DNA of 64,000 nucleotides from Halogeometricum sp. S1BR25-6 (GTDB taxonomy: Archaea > Halobacteriota > Halobacteria > Halobacteriales > Haloferacaceae), in assembly GCF_031624495.1 (NCBI RefSeq), contig NZ_JAMQOP010000002.1:1-64000 (forward strand), in the 5' to 3' direction. The position numbers and the translations under genes are program-made. The stretch's first letter is position 1. Each line of letters begins with the position of its first letter. Below the pieces are notes generated by a model that did no database searches, had not been told where the DNA came from, and saw only the letters and a program-made list of their open reading frames with translations. This document shows, one piece after another, positions 42,216 to 50,566 of the stretch.

Positions 42216-42539
42216 TCACATCTGGTAGCGGCGTTCGTCGTCTCGCTGCGGGTACTGGTCCTGCCCGGTCATCTCGTCGTACGTCATCCCCGAGAGGTAC
42301 TCGTCGTACGTCACGTCGTAGCCCTGTCGGAGGTGGAAATCGAGGGTTCCCCGGTCGACGGTGGTCTGAAAGAGCAGGTGGACCGCCCGGCGGAGCAGTT
42401 CGTCCACCTCGTCGGTCTCGAAGGCGGCCGACAGCATCGCCAGTTCGTGTCTCGTCTCGCGGTCCAGCGAGGCCGTCGACTCCTCGTCGATGTCGGCGTA
42501 CGCGGCTTCGACGTCGTCGGTGAGTTCGTCGAGTCCCAT
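42216..42539 (-). CDS. Small acidic haloarchaeal hypothetical protein
   Basis: A 107-residue, mostly helical protein: GLDELTDDVEAAYADIDEE, LDRETRHELAMLSAAFETDE, VDELLRRAVHLLFQTTVDRG and a Tyr/Asp-rich end (YDVTYDEYLSGMTYDEMTG). No motif suggests a catalytic role. It is convergent with the preceding gene and divergent from mutY, whose start is ~105 bases away. The regular amphipathic helices suggest a small dimeric helical protein. Confidence 0.65.
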   Translation of the reverse strand: MGLDELTDDVEAAYADIDEESTASLDRETRHELAMLSAAFETDEVDELLRRAVHLLFQTTVDRGTLDFHLRQGYDVTYDEYLSGMTYDEMTGQDQYPQRDDERRYQM

Positions 42540-42643
42540 ACCCGCCTCCGACGAGAGCGGCGCGTAAGGTTTCTGCGACTCGGAGCGACCGACGCCGACG
42601 CGGAATCACCACCCCTAAGCCCGCACCGACCCACCTCCGCACG

Positions 42644-43597
42644 ATGACCGACGGCGACGCTTCGACCCTCGACGCCGACGACGGTGACGCTCCCGCCCTC
42701 CCCGACGACCCCGCGGAGGTGGACGCCGTGCGCGACGCCCTCGTCGAGTGGTACGAGGCGGACCACCGCGACTTCCCGTGGCGGCGGACGCACGACCCCT
42801 ACGAGATTCTCGTGAGCGAGGTGATGAGCCAGCAGACGCAACTCGGTCGCGTCGTCGAGGCGTGGGCGGACTTCTTGGAGGAGTGGCCCACCGCCGCCGA
42901 CCTCGCGGCGGCCGACCGCAGCGACGTGGTCTCCTTCTGGAGCGGACACAGCCTCGGCTACAACAACCGCGCGAAGTACCTCCACGAGGCGGCCCGGCAG
43001 GTCGTCGAGGAGTACGACGGGGAGTTTCCGCGGACGCCCGACGAACTGTCGGAACTGATGGGCGTCGGTCCGTACACGGCGAACGCCGTCGCCTCCTTCG
43101 CGTTCGACAACGGCGACGCGGTGGTGGACACGAACGTGAAACGGGTTCTGCACCGCGCCTTTGACGTTCCCGACGACGACCCCACCTTCGAGCGCGTCGC
43201 CTCACATCTTATGCCCGACGGCGAGTCGCGCGTCTGGAACAACGCGGTCATGGAACTCGGCGGGGTCGCCTGTCAGAAGACGCCGAAGTGTGATGAGGAG
43301 GGCTGTCCGTGGCGGACATGGTGTCACGCCTACGAGACGGGTGACTTCACCGCTCCCGACGTACCGACGCAACCCGAGTTCGAGGGGAGTCGACGACAGT
43401 TCCGGGGGAGGATTATTCGCGTCCTCGGCGAGTACGACGAACTTCCCTTGGCCGACCTCGGCCCGCGAATCCGCGTCGACTACGGCGGCGAGACGGGGGA
43501 GGAGTGGCTCTGCGGTCTCCTCTCCGACCTCGCCGACGACGAGTTGGTTGAACTCGCGGAACGCGACGGCGAGACGGTCGCTCGGCTTCGTGGCTGA
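42644..43597 (+). CDS. mutY: A/G-specific adenine DNA glycosylase
   Basis: A 317-residue repair enzyme that removes adenine mispaired with 8-oxoguanine. The N-terminal catalytic glutamate is in VSEVMSQQTQLGRV, the helix-hairpin-helix in LMGVGPYTANAVASFAF, and the catalytic Asp in VVDTNVKRVLHR. The [4Fe-4S] cysteines are CQKTPKCDEEGCPWRTWC, spaced C-x5-C-x4-C-x5-C instead of the usual C-x6-C-x2-C-x5-C. The C-terminal ~90 residues are not a clear NUDIX-like MutY domain but look like a winged helix (IRVLGEYDELPLADL). Single gene. Confidence 0.88.
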   Translation: MTDGDASTLDADDGDAPALPDDPAEVDAVRDALVEWYEADHRDFPWRRTHDPYEILVSEVMSQQTQLGRVVEAWADFLEEWPTAADLAAADRSDVVSFWSGHSLGYNNRAKYLHEAARQVVEEYDGEFPRTPDELSELMGVGPYTANAVASFAFDNGDAVVDTNVKRVLHRAFDVPDDDPTFERVASHLMPDGESRVWNNAVMELGGVACQKTPKCDEEGCPWRTWCHAYETGDFTAPDVPTQPEFEGSRRQFRGRIIRVLGEYDELPLADLGPRIRVDYGGETGEEWLCGLLSDLADDELVELAERDGETVARLRG

Positions 43598-43707
43598 GCG
43601 TCGCTGCGCCCGAAACGAGACACGGAGCGGACGGCGATTGTCGCGGAAAGAGCGGATAGCGGAAAGAACGGACGGCGAAAAGACTCGTCCGAGGGTACCG
43701 AGTTCCT

Positions 43708-44202
43708 CTACTCGGTGTCCGCGCGGACGAACGTCACCGGACACGGCGCGGAGAGCATGATCTGCTGTGCGAGGCTCCCGAAGACCGCCTTTCCGGTGGG
43801 AGAGCGCTTGCGCCCGCCGACGAGGATGCGGTCGGCCTCCGATTCCTCGGCCAAGGCGGTGATACCCTCGTCCTCGATGCCGACGGTGCCTCGAACCTCG
43901 TAGTCGATTCCCTCGGCGTCGAGGCGGTCAGCGAACTCGCGGATGACGGAGTACCGGACGGCCACGCTGTCGGGGGAGACGTCGTTCGCCGCTTCGCTGA
44001 AGCCCAGCGCCTCGACTCGGTCCTCGAAGTCCTCGGGGCTGAAGATGTGCGCGAGGACGACGGTCGCGCCGGTGGGGCCGGCGACGTCCACCGTCTCCTC
44101 GACGAGGCGGTCGAGGCGGTCGCTGTCGGTCGGTCCGACGGCGACGAGAACGTTCTGGAGTCCGGCCTGCGTGGGTTTTCGAGTCGCTACTGGCGTTTCC
44201 AT
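43708..44202 (-). CDS. Universal stress protein (UspA family)
   Basis: A 164-residue single-domain Usp. The N-terminal strand is VLVAVGPTDSDRLDRLV. The C-terminal ATP-binding motif G-2x-G-9x-G(S/T) appears as ILVGGRKRSPTGKAVFGSLA, so it is probably an ATP-binding member. The last strand is SAPCPVTFVRAD. Haloarchaea carry many paralogues, so no specific role can be assigned. The upstream 270 bases contain only AT-rich promoter-like sequence. Confidence 0.88.
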   Translation of the reverse strand: METPVATRKPTQAGLQNVLVAVGPTDSDRLDRLVEETVDVAGPTGATVVLAHIFSPEDFEDRVEALGFSEAANDVSPDSVAVRYSVIREFADRLDAEGIDYEVRGTVGIEDEGITALAEESEADRILVGGRKRSPTGKAVFGSLAQQIMLSAPCPVTFVRADTE

Positions 44203-44473
44203 ACGAAACCGTACGCGAGGAGCGCGGATAAACCTTCTGTAGATTAACTCTATTCCGAGTAAATATTTGTACCGTACGTTCGTGAGGGTCGGGCGGCCGG
44301 GTCGTTCTCAGCGGATTCGCGGGCGGTCCGCTCTTCACGACCGACCACGGCGCCGGACGGGGGTCACCGCCGGAAGCGCCCGTCCTCCGAGAGACCGCCC
44401 GCCCGAAACACGCGCTCGCCCGAACGGCTTCGGCGGTGAACGGGCCTCCGAGAGGCGGGACGACGCGGCGACC

Positions 44474-45358
44474 TCAGTGGAGCAGACTCCCGACGAACTC
44501 CTCGTAGCCGTCCGGGACCGTCTCCCGAAGCGCGTCGGGGTCGGTCTCGCCGTCCGCGTTGACGAGCACGGTCCGACCGTCCACGTCGCCGTAGGCGCTC
44601 TGGAAGTCGTAGACGAAGCCGTAGAGGTCCTTCTCTTCGGACACCTCGTCGCTCCCGCGGAGATACTCCACCTGCGCGTGGACGTTGTACTCGACGAGTT
44701 GGTTGATGACCGCTCGTCTCTCGGCGTCCGTCTCGACGGCGCCGTCGTCGAGGGCCTCCTCGACCACGTCGACGATAGGTGCGACCTCCTGTTCGATTCC
44801 GGGGGGTTGCTCCCCCGCCTCACCGACGACGGACTCGTAGGCGGCCGTGACGGCCCCGCATCCCGTGTGGCCGACGACGACGCCGGAGGAGGCGCCGGAC
44901 ACCTCCAACCCGTATAGGAAGCTCCCGTCGACCGCCCGCTCCCCGTCGACGCGCGTCGTGACCTTGTTGCCGATGTTGGACGGTTTGAACAGGAAGCCGG
45001 CGTCGAGGGGCGCCGCGAACATCCCCTCCTGTGAGACCCGAGAGTCCGAGCAACAGACCGAGACGACCGCCGGGGACTGGGAGGTCCGGACGCCCTCGAA
45101 GTACCCCTCCGGAAGCGCGCCCGACCAGAGGCCGTTGCGTTCGAGCAGCCCCGGGAGGTCGCCGCCGAAGGCGAACTCCTCGCGGTTCGACTCGGCCTCC
45201 GACTCCGACGTCGAGTCCTCACGGTCCTCGTCCGCCCCCGATTCGGCGTCGGCGGCCGCTACTCCTCTCGCCCCGTACCCGAGGATACCCAGCATCGTCG
45301 CACCCGCGCCGCCGGTTTTCAGTGCCGTCCGTCTGCTTATCTCGGTGTCGTCGCTCAT
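44474..45358 (-). CDS. Exported beta-carbonic anhydrase (Tat signal)
   Basis: A 294-residue protein made of a Tat signal (ISRRTALKTGGAGATMLG, twin Arg at ~9-10) with an AAA/ADA cleavage region, a ~35-residue acidic linker, and a beta-carbonic anhydrase domain. Zinc-site motifs are VVSVCCSDSRVSQ (Cys, Asp-Arg dyad) and VVVGHTGCGAVTAA (His and Cys). It hydrates CO2 to bicarbonate, here outside the membrane, perhaps assisting carbon uptake or pH balance. The FLFKPSNIGNKV segment differs from the usual FVVRNAGN loop, showing divergence near the active site. Confidence 0.87.
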   Translation of the reverse strand: MSDDTEISRRTALKTGGAGATMLGILGYGARGVAAADAESGADEDREDSTSESEAESNREEFAFGGDLPGLLERNGLWSGALPEGYFEGVRTSQSPAVVSVCCSDSRVSQEGMFAAPLDAGFLFKPSNIGNKVTTRVDGERAVDGSFLYGLEVSGASSGVVVGHTGCGAVTAAYESVVGEAGEQPPGIEQEVAPIVDVVEEALDDGAVETDAERRAVINQLVEYNVHAQVEYLRGSDEVSEEKDLYGFVYDFQSAYGDVDGRTVLVNADGETDPDALRETVPDGYEEFVGSLLH

Positions 45359-45522
45359 GCGCTTCGCGGTTCTCTCAATCCGTACTTAGAAGCGGTGGCC
45401 GCGACGCCCTCGGCGGATTCGGGGGCGTCTGCCTCTCACGACCACGAACGCGCTACGCGGGGCGCAGAAGTGAGCGCTCGGTTGCCCGAAACTCGCCGCC
45501 GGTATCTCCGCCTTTTCCGCGA

Positions 45523-46071
45523 CTACGGCTTCGTCTTCAGCGTTCCGAGGACGGCCTCGCCGTACTCCGTGGCGGTCCACTCGCCGTCGACGTACCGCTT
45601 CGCCCACGGCGTGACGACCTGAAACGACCCGAACGGCCTCTTTCCGTCGTCGAGAAGCGCGACGCTGACGCGCTCGAAGGAGTCGTCGCTCCGGACGAGG
45701 GCGGCGTAGGCGCCGGCCACGTGCCCCACGTCGGTGACGACGCCCCGCCCGGCGGCGTCGCTCGGGGTCGCCTTCAGTTCGAGTTTCTTCCCGCGCTTCG
45801 TCAGTTTCTCGACGGCCGGCCCGCCGTCGGCGACGGCCGCCTCGAACGCGTCGGCGTCGGCGACGTCGGCCGACGCGGCGTCCCCGACCGACCGCTCGGC
45901 GACCGACCACCGCTCCTCGACGGGGAGGGCCGGCAGGTCGCCGTGGGCCGGAGTCTGTCGTTTCGCCGCCGTGGGCGTATCGCTCCCGCCATCCGCCTTC
46001 GCCGCGCACCCGGCGGTGAGGCCGACTGCGAGGGCGGCCGCGCCGCGACGGAGGATGTGGCGTCGTCGCAT
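45523..46071 (-). CDS. Putative Tat lipoprotein of unknown function
   Basis: A 182-residue protein with a basic start MRRRHILRRG, a hydrophobic stretch and a lipobox LTAGC with Cys22, so likely membrane-anchored outside. The mature part has an Ala/Asp-rich helix (ADAFEAAVADGGPAVEKL), a beta region (KKLELKATPSD) and the end FGSFQVVTPWAKRYVDGEW followed by YGEAVLGTLKT. I know similar haloarchaeal lipoproteins but no function. It is divergent from the antiporter gene across a 90-base AT-rich gap with TATA-like boxes for both. Confidence 0.7.
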   Translation of the reverse strand: MRRRHILRRGAAALAVGLTAGCAAKADGGSDTPTAAKRQTPAHGDLPALPVEERWSVAERSVGDAASADVADADAFEAAVADGGPAVEKLTKRGKKLELKATPSDAAGRGVVTDVGHVAGAYAALVRSDDSFERVSVALLDDGKRPFGSFQVVTPWAKRYVDGEWTATEYGEAVLGTLKTKP

Positions 46072-46163
46072 GAGATGAATGGATGTTTATTCTACGCCAG
46101 CACGAATAAATATTTTTGCAGATTGGCGATTATTTATTTACGCGACCGGGGAGAGTCGCCGTC

Positions 46164-47429
46164 ATGGCCCTCGAACCGTACTTCTTCGCGCAGTTGGTCG
46201 TCGGACTCGCCCTCGTCGGTCTCGCGGTGCTCCCCCGATTCGTCAGCGACTGGCCCGTCTCGCTCCCGATATTCTACGTGAGCCTCGGCTTCGCGGCCTT
46301 CTCGCTTCCGCTGGGGCTCCCGGCGCCGGACCCCTTGAAGTACGGCACCGTCGCGGAGAAGCTAACCGAACTCGGCGTCATCCTCGCGCTGACCGGAGCC
46401 GGGTTGAAACTCGACCGCACCCCCAGCCTTCGCGATTGGGCGTCGACGTGGCGGCTGCTCGGCGTGACGATGCCGCTGTCTATCGCCGCCGCGGCGCTGC
46501 TGGGGTGGGGCGTCGCCGGGTTCGCACTCACGACCGCACTGCTGCTCGGCGCCGTGCTCGCACCGACCGACCCGGTGTTGGCCTCCGAGATGCAGGTCGA
46601 AGAACCCGGCGCGGGCGCGGAGGACGAACCCGTCGAGGGGGCGGCCGGAAAGACGGACGAGGTCCGCTTCGCGCTCACCTCGGAGGCCGGACTCAACGAC
46701 AGCCTCGCGTTCCCGTTCACGAACCTCGCCATCGCCGTGGCGCTGCTCGGCGTCGACCCGGGCCTCTGGCTCGGCGAGTGGGCGCTCGTCGACGTCGGGT
46801 ACAAACTCGCGGTCGGACTGCTCTCGGGGTACCTCGTCGGCCGGGCGCTCGGCTGGGTCGTCTTCGCCGGCAGCCCGGACTCGGAACTCGCGCGGAGCGT
46901 CCGAGGGATGGAGGCGCTCGGCGGGACGCTCCTCGTCTACGCGTTCACCGAACTCGTCGGCGGGTACGGCTTCCTCGCCGTCTTCGTCGCCGCCCTCGTC
47001 GTCCGGGACGCCGAGCGAGAGCACGACTACAACGAGACGCTTCACGACGTTGCCGAGAAGAGCGAGCAGACGCTGATGACGGTGCTGATGGTGCTGTTCG
47101 GCGGGGCGCTCGCCGCCGGACTGCTCGACCCGCTGACGACGGCGGGCGTCGCGGTGGCGCTGACGCTCGTGTTCGTCGTCCGCCCTCTCGCCGGCGCCGT
47201 CGGTCTCTTCGGGTTCGACCGCGACCCCTTCGAGCGCGGCGTCATCGCGTCGTTCGGTATTCGGGGACTGGGTTCGTTCTACTATCTCGCGCACGCGTTG
47301 AACGTCGCTCCCTTCCCCGAGGCCCGGCGGCTCTGGGCGCTCGTCGGCGCCGTCGTCCTCGTTTCCGTCGTCGTTCACGGCGTCTCGGCCACGCCGGCGC
47401 TGAAGCTGCTCGAACGCCGGTCGTCGTGA
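46164..47429 (+). CDS. Cation/proton antiporter (CPA1, NhaP-like)
   Basis: A 421-residue membrane protein with about 12 helices. Family hallmarks are APTDPVLASEMQV (the DP region) and SEAGLNDSLAFPFTNLA, where the Asn-Asp pair is the ion-binding site of electroneutral CPA1 antiporters such as NhaP. It most likely exports Na+ in exchange for H+, important in high salt. A charged cytoplasmic loop (EEPGAGAEDEPVEGAAGKTDE) separates two halves. The ATG lies ~27 bases behind TATTTATTTA, so it is leaderless. No RCK/TrkA-C domain is attached. Confidence 0.85.
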   Translation: MALEPYFFAQLVVGLALVGLAVLPRFVSDWPVSLPIFYVSLGFAAFSLPLGLPAPDPLKYGTVAEKLTELGVILALTGAGLKLDRTPSLRDWASTWRLLGVTMPLSIAAAALLGWGVAGFALTTALLLGAVLAPTDPVLASEMQVEEPGAGAEDEPVEGAAGKTDEVRFALTSEAGLNDSLAFPFTNLAIAVALLGVDPGLWLGEWALVDVGYKLAVGLLSGYLVGRALGWVVFAGSPDSELARSVRGMEALGGTLLVYAFTELVGGYGFLAVFVAALVVRDAEREHDYNETLHDVAEKSEQTLMTVLMVLFGGALAAGLLDPLTTAGVAVALTLVFVVRPLAGAVGLFGFDRDPFERGVIASFGIRGLGSFYYLAHALNVAPFPEARRLWALVGAVVLVSVVVHGVSATPALKLLERRSS

Positions 47430-47529
47430 GAGGCCGACGTCCGCGGCCTCCCGAGTCGCCGCACACGGTTCCCGGTTCGAGGGAATCGGATCCACTCCTT
47501 ATCTCCCCGCCGTTCGTCCGTTCGAACGG

Positions 47530-47958
47530 GTGACTCGAATGACCAGAAAGCGACTCGTCGACTGGACCGTCGGCGCCGTCGTCGCGGCGGCCGCGTTTGC
47601 CCTCGGCGCCGCGGCGGTCGGCGGGACGAACGGCCGGTGGATGCCTCACGTGGGCGCGGGCGGACGGATGCCCCACGGGGCTGCGAGCGGCTGGATGGGT
47701 CCCGGAACCGGGATGATGGGTCCCGGCACCGGAGCGATGGGCGGCGGCTGGGGGTTCGGGATGCTGTTCGGCGTCCTCCTCTGGACGGCCCTGCTCGTCG
47801 GCGTCGCGGTGGCGGCCTACCGACTGTTCGCCCGCGAGGGGGGCGACGAACGCGCCCGACCCGACCCCGCGATGGACGAACTCCGGGCCCGGTACGCCCG
47901 CGGCGAGATAGACGACTCGGAGTTCGAAGAGCGGAGGCGGCGGCTCACGGGTCAGTGA
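47530..47958 (+). CDS. SHOCT-domain membrane protein
   Basis: A 142-residue protein. An N-terminal hydrophobic helix (~10-31) is followed by a Gly/Met/His-rich outer segment (GPGTGMMGPGTGAMGGG) that could bind copper or other soft metals, and a second helix (~78-97). The C-terminal SHOCT domain is DELRARYARGEIDDSEFEER, a short oligomerisation module. Start taken as GTG; an in-frame ATG three codons later is possible. Function unknown. A metal role is suggested only by the Met/His content. Confidence 0.75.
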   Translation: MTRMTRKRLVDWTVGAVVAAAAFALGAAAVGGTNGRWMPHVGAGGRMPHGAASGWMGPGTGMMGPGTGAMGGGWGFGMLFGVLLWTALLVGVAVAAYRLFAREGGDERARPDPAMDELRARYARGEIDDSEFEERRRRLTGQ

Positions 47959-47995
47959 CCGACTCCGCCTCCCGGCGGAGGCAGCGGCCGGGTTC

Positions 47996-48334
47996 TCACG
48001 GCACTTTCAGGTACGCGTAGCCGTCGGACTGCAGGCGCGTGAGTTCGCCGACGCCCGAGGGGACCGAGTCGACGTTCGCCAGCAGTTTCGACTCGGGGAT
48101 GTCGCGGCCGGTCAGCGAGTTGCTGCACCCGAGACAGCGCACGTCGTCGCCGAGGGCGCGCACGTCCTCGGCCAGCGGCGACCCCTCCGCGAACAGGTGG
48201 ATGGCGTCGCCGTTGACGAGGAGCACCGTCTCCTCCACTTCGACCGTCCCGTCGTCGAGGAGGTTGGTCACGTTCCCCAGCGCGCGCCGCCAGTCGTCTA
48301 CGTCGCCGCTCGTGAGGTGGAACACCGTCTTCAT
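47996..48334 (-). CDS. DsrE/DsrF-like sulfur-relay family protein
   Basis: A 112-residue protein with the DsrE fold: KTVFHLTSGDVDDWRRALGN at the start, VEETVLLVNGDAIHLFAEGS, and RCLGCSNSLTG, where the cysteine pair occupies the position of the active cysteine in DsrE-type sulfur carriers. Such proteins bind persulfide in sulfur transfer, though many archaeal members have unknown partners. The ATG was chosen since the longer frame is Arg-rich. It is divergent from the FMN reductase-like gene (~108 bases). Confidence 0.82.
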   Translation of the reverse strand: MKTVFHLTSGDVDDWRRALGNVTNLLDDGTVEVEETVLLVNGDAIHLFAEGSPLAEDVRALGDDVRCLGCSNSLTGRDIPESKLLANVDSVPSGVGELTRLQSDGYAYLKVP

Positions 48335-48442
48335 ACCGTGCTCCACGCCCGTGGCACCCTTCAGCGTTCCCGCCGTTCGCCGTCGTCGGTGCTCGAATCG
48401 CCACCGCGCACCACTTTTGCCCCCGCGGACGAACCGTGTGGT

Positions 48443-49024
48443 ATGGAAGCGACGCACGTTGTGGCCGTCTGCGGGAGCCTTCGGAAGCGGAGTTACACTC
48501 GATTGGCGCTGGAGCGGTCGCTCGACGGCGTCCGCGAGGCGGGCGGGACGGGGGAGGTGCTCGACCTGCGCGAGTACGACCTGCCCGTGATGAACGCCGA
48601 CGAGGACGAGACGGGCGACAGCGCGGCGGTGGTCGAGCGAATCGGCGAGGCGGACTCGCTCCTCCTCGGAACACCGGTTTATCACGGCTCCTACTCGGGG
48701 GTGCTGAAGAACGCGTTAGATTACTGCGGGTTCGACGAGTTCGACGGTAAGACGGTCGGCCTGTTGGCCGTCGCGGGCGGCGGGTTTCCGGTGACGGCGC
48801 TCGAACACCTCCGGTCGGTCTGTCGGGCGCTGAACGCGTGGGTCCTCCCGCACCAGGCCGCCCTCCCGCACGTCTCCGCGCAGTTCGACGGCGAGGAGGT
48901 GACCGACGAGGGGTTGGACCGGCGGGTGCGCGTCCTCGGTCGGCGGGTCGTGGAGTACGCGAGCATCGAACCCGACCCGGCGACGTTCGAGGCGGAAGAG
49001 AACGTGGGTGCCGGCGGGCGATAG
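48443..49024 (+). CDS. NADPH-dependent FMN reductase family protein
   Basis: A 193-residue flavodoxin-like protein. The phosphate-binding motif HVVAVCGSLRKRSYTRLAL at the start and LLLGTPVYHGSYSGVLKNAL match the NADPH-dependent FMN reductase family (azoreductase/ArsH-like). GKTVGLLAVAGGGFPVTALE is the second flavin-contact region. It probably reduces FMN, quinones or related compounds. It is single, divergent from the DsrE-like gene, and ends ~120 bases before tdk. Confidence 0.88.
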   Translation: MEATHVVAVCGSLRKRSYTRLALERSLDGVREAGGTGEVLDLREYDLPVMNADEDETGDSAAVVERIGEADSLLLGTPVYHGSYSGVLKNALDYCGFDEFDGKTVGLLAVAGGGFPVTALEHLRSVCRALNAWVLPHQAALPHVSAQFDGEEVTDEGLDRRVRVLGRRVVEYASIEPDPATFEAEENVGAGGR

Positions 49025-49146
49025 TCGAGGAGACCTGCTCGCGGCGAGGGGCGAACTCGTAGCGCCCGCGACCGAGCCACGACACCGACCCCCTCGGGGC
49101 GACGAATGGGGAACGGTTTTGCCGTTCGCTCGCACCCGAAGGAGGT

Positions 49147-49734
49147 ATGCACGCCATCACGAAGAGCGGGTGGGTGGAGGTCATCACGGGGTCGATGTTC
49201 TCCGGGAAGACGGAGGAACTCCTCCGACGCCTGCGGCGCGCCGAGATAGCCGGACAGGAGGTCGGGGTGTTCAAACCCGCCGTCGACGACCGCTACGGCG
49301 AGACGACGGTGGGGTCGCACGCGGGCAGTCAGTGGGAGGCGCACGTCGTGCCCGCCGAGGGCGACGACGTCTGGGAGATTCTTGAGAAACTGAACGGCGA
49401 GGACGTCGTCGCCGTCGACGAGGCGAACTTCTTCTCCGCCGAACTCGTCGACGTCTGCGAACGACTCGCGGCCGACGGCCGCCGCGTCCTCGTCTCCGGC
49501 ACCGACCAGACGTTCCGCGGCGAACCCTTCGAACCCCTGCCGCAACTGATGGCGACGGCCGAGTACGTCGACAAACTGCAGGCCATCTGCACCGTCTGCG
49601 GCGAACCCGCGACCCGCAACCAACGGCTCGTCGACGGCGACCCCGCCCGGTACGACGACCCGACCATCGTCGTCGGCGCGGAGGAGTCCTACGAGGCGCG
49701 ATGTCGCAACTGTCATACGCTCCAGCGCGAATAA
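49147..49734 (+). CDS. tdk: Thymidine kinase (type II)
   Basis: A 195-residue salvage enzyme phosphorylating thymidine to dTMP with ATP. The P-loop is ITGSMFSGKTEELL (residues ~13-26). The catalytic glutamate is in VVAVDEANFFSAEL, with Asn where bacterial enzymes often have Gln. The lasso domain contains structural zinc cysteines CTVC and CRNC. It complements thyA of this window. The Yip1 protein gene starts nine bases after its stop and may share the transcript. Confidence 0.93.
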   Translation: MHAITKSGWVEVITGSMFSGKTEELLRRLRRAEIAGQEVGVFKPAVDDRYGETTVGSHAGSQWEAHVVPAEGDDVWEILEKLNGEDVVAVDEANFFSAELVDVCERLAADGRRVLVSGTDQTFRGEPFEPLPQLMATAEYVDKLQAICTVCGEPATRNQRLVDGDPARYDDPTIVVGAEESYEARCRNCHTLQRE

Positions 49735-49743
49735 GCTAGCGAC

Positions 49744-50346
49744 GTGACTACGTGGGTCGAACATCCGGAAGGCGGGCGCGAACGCGGCCCCCGCGGCGTC
49801 GCCCGGGCGTGGGTCGAGGTGCTCGTCCGTCCCCGTCGGTTCTTCAAGAACGGCGTCGCGCCGGGCGACCAAGCGCCGGGACTCGTCTTCGCCGTCGTCG
49901 TCGCCGTCGCGTACACCGCCGGTCTGTTTACGTTCGCGCCCGACCGCATCCCCACCTTCGCCGGCGGCCCGGCCGTCTCGGCGCTCCTCGGTCTCGCCCT
50001 CGTCGCCCTCCTCCTCGCGCCCGCGGTGCTGCATCTCACCGCGGCGATACAGACCGTCCTACTCCTCGTCGGCGTCCGCGACAGGGGCGGAATCAGCGAG
50101 ACGGTGCAGGTGGTCGCCTACGCGACGGCGCCGTGCGTCCTCGCGGGCCTCCCCTCGCCGGAACTCCGCTTCGTCTGCACCGCCTACGGCGCGGCGCTCC
50201 TCGTCGTCGGCCTGAGCGAGGTGCACGACGTGAGTCCCCGCCGCGCACTGGCCGTCGGCGCGCTTCCCGCCGCGTTCCTGTTCGGCTACGCCTTCGAGGG
50301 GTGGGCGGCGTTCGAGCACGTCCTCCGACTCGCGGGTCTCATCTGA
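49744..50346 (+). CDS. Yip1-domain integral membrane protein
   Basis: A 200-residue protein with the haloarchaeal Yip1 layout: an N-terminal WVEVLVRPRRFFKNGVAPGD motif, then about five membrane helices (~47-65, 73-100, 118-135, 140-157, 170-190). The start is GTG, nine bases behind tdk. The function of archaeal Yip1 proteins is unknown. The conserved RPxxFF segment before the first helix is a reliable family mark. Confidence 0.82.
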   Translation: MTTWVEHPEGGRERGPRGVARAWVEVLVRPRRFFKNGVAPGDQAPGLVFAVVVAVAYTAGLFTFAPDRIPTFAGGPAVSALLGLALVALLLAPAVLHLTAAIQTVLLLVGVRDRGGISETVQVVAYATAPCVLAGLPSPELRFVCTAYGAALLVVGLSEVHDVSPRRALAVGALPAAFLFGYAFEGWAAFEHVLRLAGLI

Positions 50347-50566
50347 GGTTTCGGCTCCCGTCGACGCGCCGGGCGTGCATCCCGGCGGCACCCTGAAAAC
50401 GCCGTGCCGCGCGCAGAAAATTTCGCCCGACGGTCACGTAACCGAATCGAGACGTTCGGACGGTTCCGGCCGAATCCGACGGCAGAACGGAGCAACGGCG
50501 CCGAGACGAACGGCCGCCGAGAGCGATTCGACAAGGGTTTTAGTCCCGGGTCGTTTGTTGCACGCA

